Source: Thioalkalivibrio nitratireducens (GTDB lineage Bacteria; Pseudomonadota; Gammaproteobacteria; Ectothiorhodospirales; Ectothiorhodospiraceae). Taken from it: a stretch of 8,078 bases of DNA. Position 1 is the stretch's first letter, and each line of letters starts with the position of its first letter. The stretch is from positions 1 through 8,078 of the forward strand of contig JAABSN010000156.1 of assembly GCA_011390385.1 (NCBI GenBank). Direction: 5' to 3'. A model generated the notes under the pieces. It was given only the letters and a program-made list of their open reading frames with translations, was not told the DNA's origin and searched no databases. This document shows, one piece after another, positions 6,349 through 8,078 of the stretch. The position numbers and the translations under genes were made by a program.

Positions 6349-6580
6349 ATCAGTGCGAATCCGGCTTTGCCGATGGCAAGAGGCGCCGGCGACGGCCGAG
6401 AACGATTACACGGCCGTGATCACCAGGGATGGCGGCCGAATCTTCTACGAAGCCAGGGGCGTCGTTGTCTCGATCACGGAATACGAGGCACAACAAGTCG
6501 TGCGGAATCCGTTCTTGTACTACTTTTCGACAGCGCTGAAGCTCCATTTCAGAATAGAGCGCGCGATTCGTGATCGGTAA
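6341..6580 (+). CDS. Small protein of unknown function, 79 residues
   Basis: The frame starts at GTG 6341 and overlaps the end of the amidohydrolase gene by eight bases; GTG 6353 is a possible alternative. GGTGGG about seven bases upstream could serve as ribosome site. The protein reads VTESVRIRLCRWQE, then NDYTAVITRDGGRIFYEARG, VVVSITEYEAQQVV and PFLYYFSTALKLHF, ending IERAIRDR. It looks like a small alpha/beta protein with an amphipathic, aromatic-rich C-terminal helix and no signal peptide. I do not recognise a family. The overlap and shared strand suggest it is the third gene of the 4934-6580 unit. Codon choice is ordinary for the region, which supports it being real. Confidence 0.6.
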   Translation: MTESVRIRLCRWQEAPATAENDYTAVITRDGGRIFYEARGVVVSITEYEAQQVVRNPFLYYFSTALKLHFRIERAIRDR

Positions 6581-6613
6581 GCCGGTGGCTATGTCATCAG
6601 TAGGGCTCGTGGC

Positions 6614-6628
6614 CGTTTCGCGGAAACG
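6614..6628. repeat. Small perfect hairpin in the 6581-6659 gap
   Basis: CGTTTC 6614-6619 pairs with GAAACG 6623-6628 around a GCG loop. It lies 34 bases after the stop of the 79-residue gene and has no T-run. It may mark the end of the three-gene unit, but is weak as a terminator. Confidence 0.3.
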
Positions 6629-6659
6629 CGCATCGAATTGAACGGCGGGTACGAAAACG

Positions 6660-7226
6660 ATGCCGAACACGTCGCGTCGCACAAGTGCTGCTTCGCGTAT
6701 CCGCCATCACCGATCCACGTACGCCCAGAACCAAAATGCCCCCCCCATCGTCCACCACCACCAACTCGGCAACGGCCACCACGCCCTGGAAACCGTCACC
6801 CACTTCCCACTACCCATCGACGACGTGTTCCCGTTTTTCTGCGACGTGGAGAACCTGGAACGCATCACTCCGCCGGAGCTGGCCTTTCGCGTGCTCACGC
6901 CGGGGCCGGTGGCGATCGGCCTGGATACCCTGGTCGACTACCGCCTCGGCCTGTTCGGCATCCCCTTTGGCTGGCGTTCGCGCATCAGCGTATGGGAGCC
7001 GCCGCGGTGCTTCGTCGATGAGCAGCTGCGCGGGCCTTATCACACCTGGATTCATCGCCACACCTTCGAGTCGGTCGCGGACGGCACGCGCATGACGGAC
7101 CGGGTGGACTACCGGCTGCCGCTGCATCCCTGGTCAGGCGTGGCATTGCCGCTGGTGCGGCGACAGCTGAACCGGATCTTCGTGTTCCGGGGCCGGACTA
7201 TCCACACGCTGCTGGCGCGGCAGTAG
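6660..7226 (+). CDS. SRPBCC (START-like) family protein
   Basis: Residues 44-178 of this 188-residue frame look like an SRPBCC ligand-binding domain. Seen are ETVTHFPLPIDDVFPFFCDVENLERITPP (44-72), FRVLTPGPVAIGLDTLVDYRL (76-96), GIPFGWRSRISVWEPPRCFVDEQLRGPYHTWIHRHTFE (100-137) and MTDRVDYRLP (145-154), then an RRQL-RIF helix. This family has a deep hydrophobic pocket in a helix-grip fold; the ligand here is unknown. Close relatives of about 150 residues are often annotated as cell-division inhibitor or epimerase-like, which I would not rely on. Relatives begin just before ETVTHF, so the first 43 residues (Arg/His/Gln-rich) are abnormal. ATG 6660 is the first available start but has a poor ribosome site, and a C8 tract lies between it and the domain. 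Confidence 0.82.
   Translation: MPNTSRRTSAASRIRHHRSTYAQNQNAPPIVHHHQLGNGHHALETVTHFPLPIDDVFPFFCDVENLERITPPELAFRVLTPGPVAIGLDTLVDYRLGLFGIPFGWRSRISVWEPPRCFVDEQLRGPYHTWIHRHTFESVADGTRMTDRVDYRLPLHPWSGVALPLVRRQLNRIFVFRGRTIHTLLARQ
6739..6746 (+). repeat. Homopolymeric C8 tract near the SRPBCC gene start
   Basis: Eight consecutive C residues directly follow an ATG at 6736 that is one frame off from the SRPBCC domain. With nine C (or six) that ATG would be in frame and would give a start about 13 residues before the conserved domain. The tract may be slippage-prone or a miscounted homopolymer. Confidence 0.6.
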
Positions 7227-7248
7227 GCGAGGGCGCGTGCCCGGCGAC

Positions 7249-7268
7249 GGTGCCACTTTCTGTGCACC
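7249..7268. terminator. Hairpin after the SRPBCC gene, possible weak terminator
   Basis: GGTG 7249-7252 plus CAC 7254-7256 pair with GTG 7262-7264 plus CACC 7265-7268, leaving one bulged C and a TTTCT loop. It is 23 bases after the stop at 7226. A short GGGC/GCCC dyad lies just before it. There is no downstream T-run, so termination is uncertain. Confidence 0.28.
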
Positions 7269-7274
7269 AGTTCA

Positions 7275-7303
7275 TTAGCAACCGCCCCGCCGCGTGCTAT
7301 ACC
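7275..7303 (+). promoter_or_regulatory. Extended -10 promoter candidate for the HEPN gene
   Basis: TTAGCA at 7275-7280 (four of six) is followed after 17 bases by TATACC at 7298-7303. The -10 box is preceded by TGC, an extended -10 feature. Transcription would begin near 7310 and leave a leader of about 37 bases. This is the best promoter candidate I see in the window. Confidence 0.45.
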
Positions 7304-7312
7304 TCGGCCCAA

Positions 7313-7325
7313 CGCTGAAACAGCG
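7313..7325 (+). promoter_or_regulatory. Leader hairpin CGCTG-AAA-CAGCG
   Basis: CGCTG 7313-7317 pairs perfectly with CAGCG 7321-7325 around an AAA loop. It would sit at the very 5' end of the transcript from the promoter above, about 20 bases before the ATG. It could be an operator palindrome or an RNA-stabilising stem. Confidence 0.4.
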
Positions 7326-7346
7326 AGCCAGTCGGACGCCTTCGCC

Positions 7347-8018
7347 ATGACCCCCAGCACGCACAGGCCCCGCTATCCCGCCCTGAAAGCCCGCCAGCGC
7401 GAGCTGCGCGACGGCTTCCCGCAAGCCCTTACGCTGCGCACCCACCGCGCGCTGAGCTGGCTGCACCGCGCCGAGCAGGAGCCGGAGGACCACGACGCGC
7501 GCTTCGTCTTCCTGTGGATCGCCTTCAACGCGGCCTATGCGAACGAGATCCCGCAGCGGCACCGCTTCTCGGATACGCGCCTGCGGCTGATGTTCCTCAA
7601 CCGGCTGATCGACGCCGACCGGGAGCGCCTGCTCGAGGAGCTGGTGTGGCGCCGCTACCCCGGCCCGATCCGGCTGATGATCGAGAACCGGCACGTCTAC
7701 CAGCCGTTCTGGGATTACCACAACGGCTATATCAGTGAAGCGGAATGGCGTGAGCGCTTCCGCCGCAGCCGTGCCTCGGCGCACAGGGCGCTCGGCCGCG
7801 GCCACACCAAGAAGGTGTTCGCCATCACCTTCGAGCGGCTGTACATGCTGCGTAACCAGGTTATGCACGGTGGCGCGACCTGGAACAGCAGCGTCAACCG
7901 TGGCCAGGTCCGCGACGGCGCGAGCATCCTCGGCGACGTGGTGCCGGTGGTGATTCACCTGATGATGGAGACCCCGAACTCGCTCTGGGGCGATCCGTGT
8001 TACCCGGTGGTGGAGTGA
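7347..8018 (+). CDS. HEPN-domain protein, putative RNase
   Basis: This 223-residue, mostly helical protein is rich in Arg and aromatic residues, with no signal peptide. The helix RFVFLWIAFNAAYA (52-65) and the C-terminal block ITFERLYMLRNQVMHGG (160-176) fit HEPN proteins of the Apea-like kind. The RNQVMH stretch (R169, N170, H174) is the R-N-x3-H form of the HEPN catalytic motif, found at the dimer interface of many toxin and defence ribonucleases. The ATG at 7347 has no strong Shine-Dalgarno but follows a good promoter and a leader hairpin. HEPN toxins often pair with a MNT-type nucleotidyltransferase antitoxin. None is visible upstream, and 8019-8078 is too short to tell. It may be solitary. 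The fold assignment rests on motif and helix pattern only; RNase activity is inference. Confidence 0.8.
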   Translation: MTPSTHRPRYPALKARQRELRDGFPQALTLRTHRALSWLHRAEQEPEDHDARFVFLWIAFNAAYANEIPQRHRFSDTRLRLMFLNRLIDADRERLLEELVWRRYPGPIRLMIENRHVYQPFWDYHNGYISEAEWRERFRRSRASAHRALGRGHTKKVFAITFERLYMLRNQVMHGGATWNSSVNRGQVRDGASILGDVVPVVIHLMMETPNSLWGDPCYPVVE

Positions 8019-8078
8019 CGGGCGCAAACTTAGAAAAGCTGAGCTAATATCGGCCTGGAACCGCGCGCAGGCGGGTCG

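Noticed and set aside
7307..7313. GCCCAAC resembling an integron attC half-site (RYYYAAC)
   Set aside because: No matching GTTRRRY core lies at attC distance, so an integron cassette is not supported.
7275..8027. 250-residue minus-strand frame
   Set aside because: It is longer than the plus-strand HEPN frame but His/Arg/Val-rich and without domains, whereas the plus strand has a recognisable motif, promoter and normal composition.
8019..8078. AT-richer patch with TAATAT at 8045-8050 as a promoter for a gene to the right
   Set aside because: No -35 box lies at suitable distance and no gene start is visible before the edge.

Overview
The window looks like accessory or loosely organised chromosome of a GC-rich Gram-negative bacterium, probably a proteobacterium and perhaps a gammaproteobacterium. 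The evidence is a classical lipobox lipoprotein with a Gly-rich spacer, GC-rich coding sequence with Shine-Dalgarno starts, and Cys-paired bacterial repeats of the kind common in gammaproteobacterial surface proteins. The taxon is inference; no marker gene is present. The genes are mostly singletons of poorly known families, with no rRNA, intact tRNA, CRISPR array or complete insertion sequence.

Layout. (1) At the left edge, on the minus strand, lies the start of a MazE/AbrB-type antitoxin gene that runs out of the window. (2) Divergent from it is a very large plus-strand gene (362-4087) for an exported lipoprotein. It has three InlB-like repeats, a large central region with an HEKAH zinc site and a downstream EDMAE helix (putative zincin peptidase), and two C-terminal beta-rich modules that share an ending. 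(3) 4088-4933 is degenerate. It holds an unassigned reading frame whose 3' end looks frame-disrupted, then a dense series of GC-rich dyads ending in a small structured or repeat-derived element just upstream of the next operon. (4) 4934-6580 is a compact, overlapping three-gene unit: a conserved protein of unknown function, an N-formylglutamate amidohydrolase, and a 79-residue unknown. (5) 6660-7226 encodes an SRPBCC (START-like) ligand-binding-fold protein with a C8 tract near its uncertain start. (6) 7347-8018 encodes a HEPN-fold protein with an RNxxxH motif, preceded by a plausible extended -10 promoter and a small leader hairpin.

Functionally, only the 4934-6580 unit shows clear co-operation: its reading frames overlap by 4 and 8 bases, implying translational coupling around the amidohydrolase. 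The antitoxin fragment and the HEPN protein are of types often found in toxin-antitoxin or defence settings, but no partner gene is inside the window. The best candidates for undescribed biology are the lipoprotein peptidase, the dyad-rich interval 4475-4811, and the unknown partners of the amidohydrolase.
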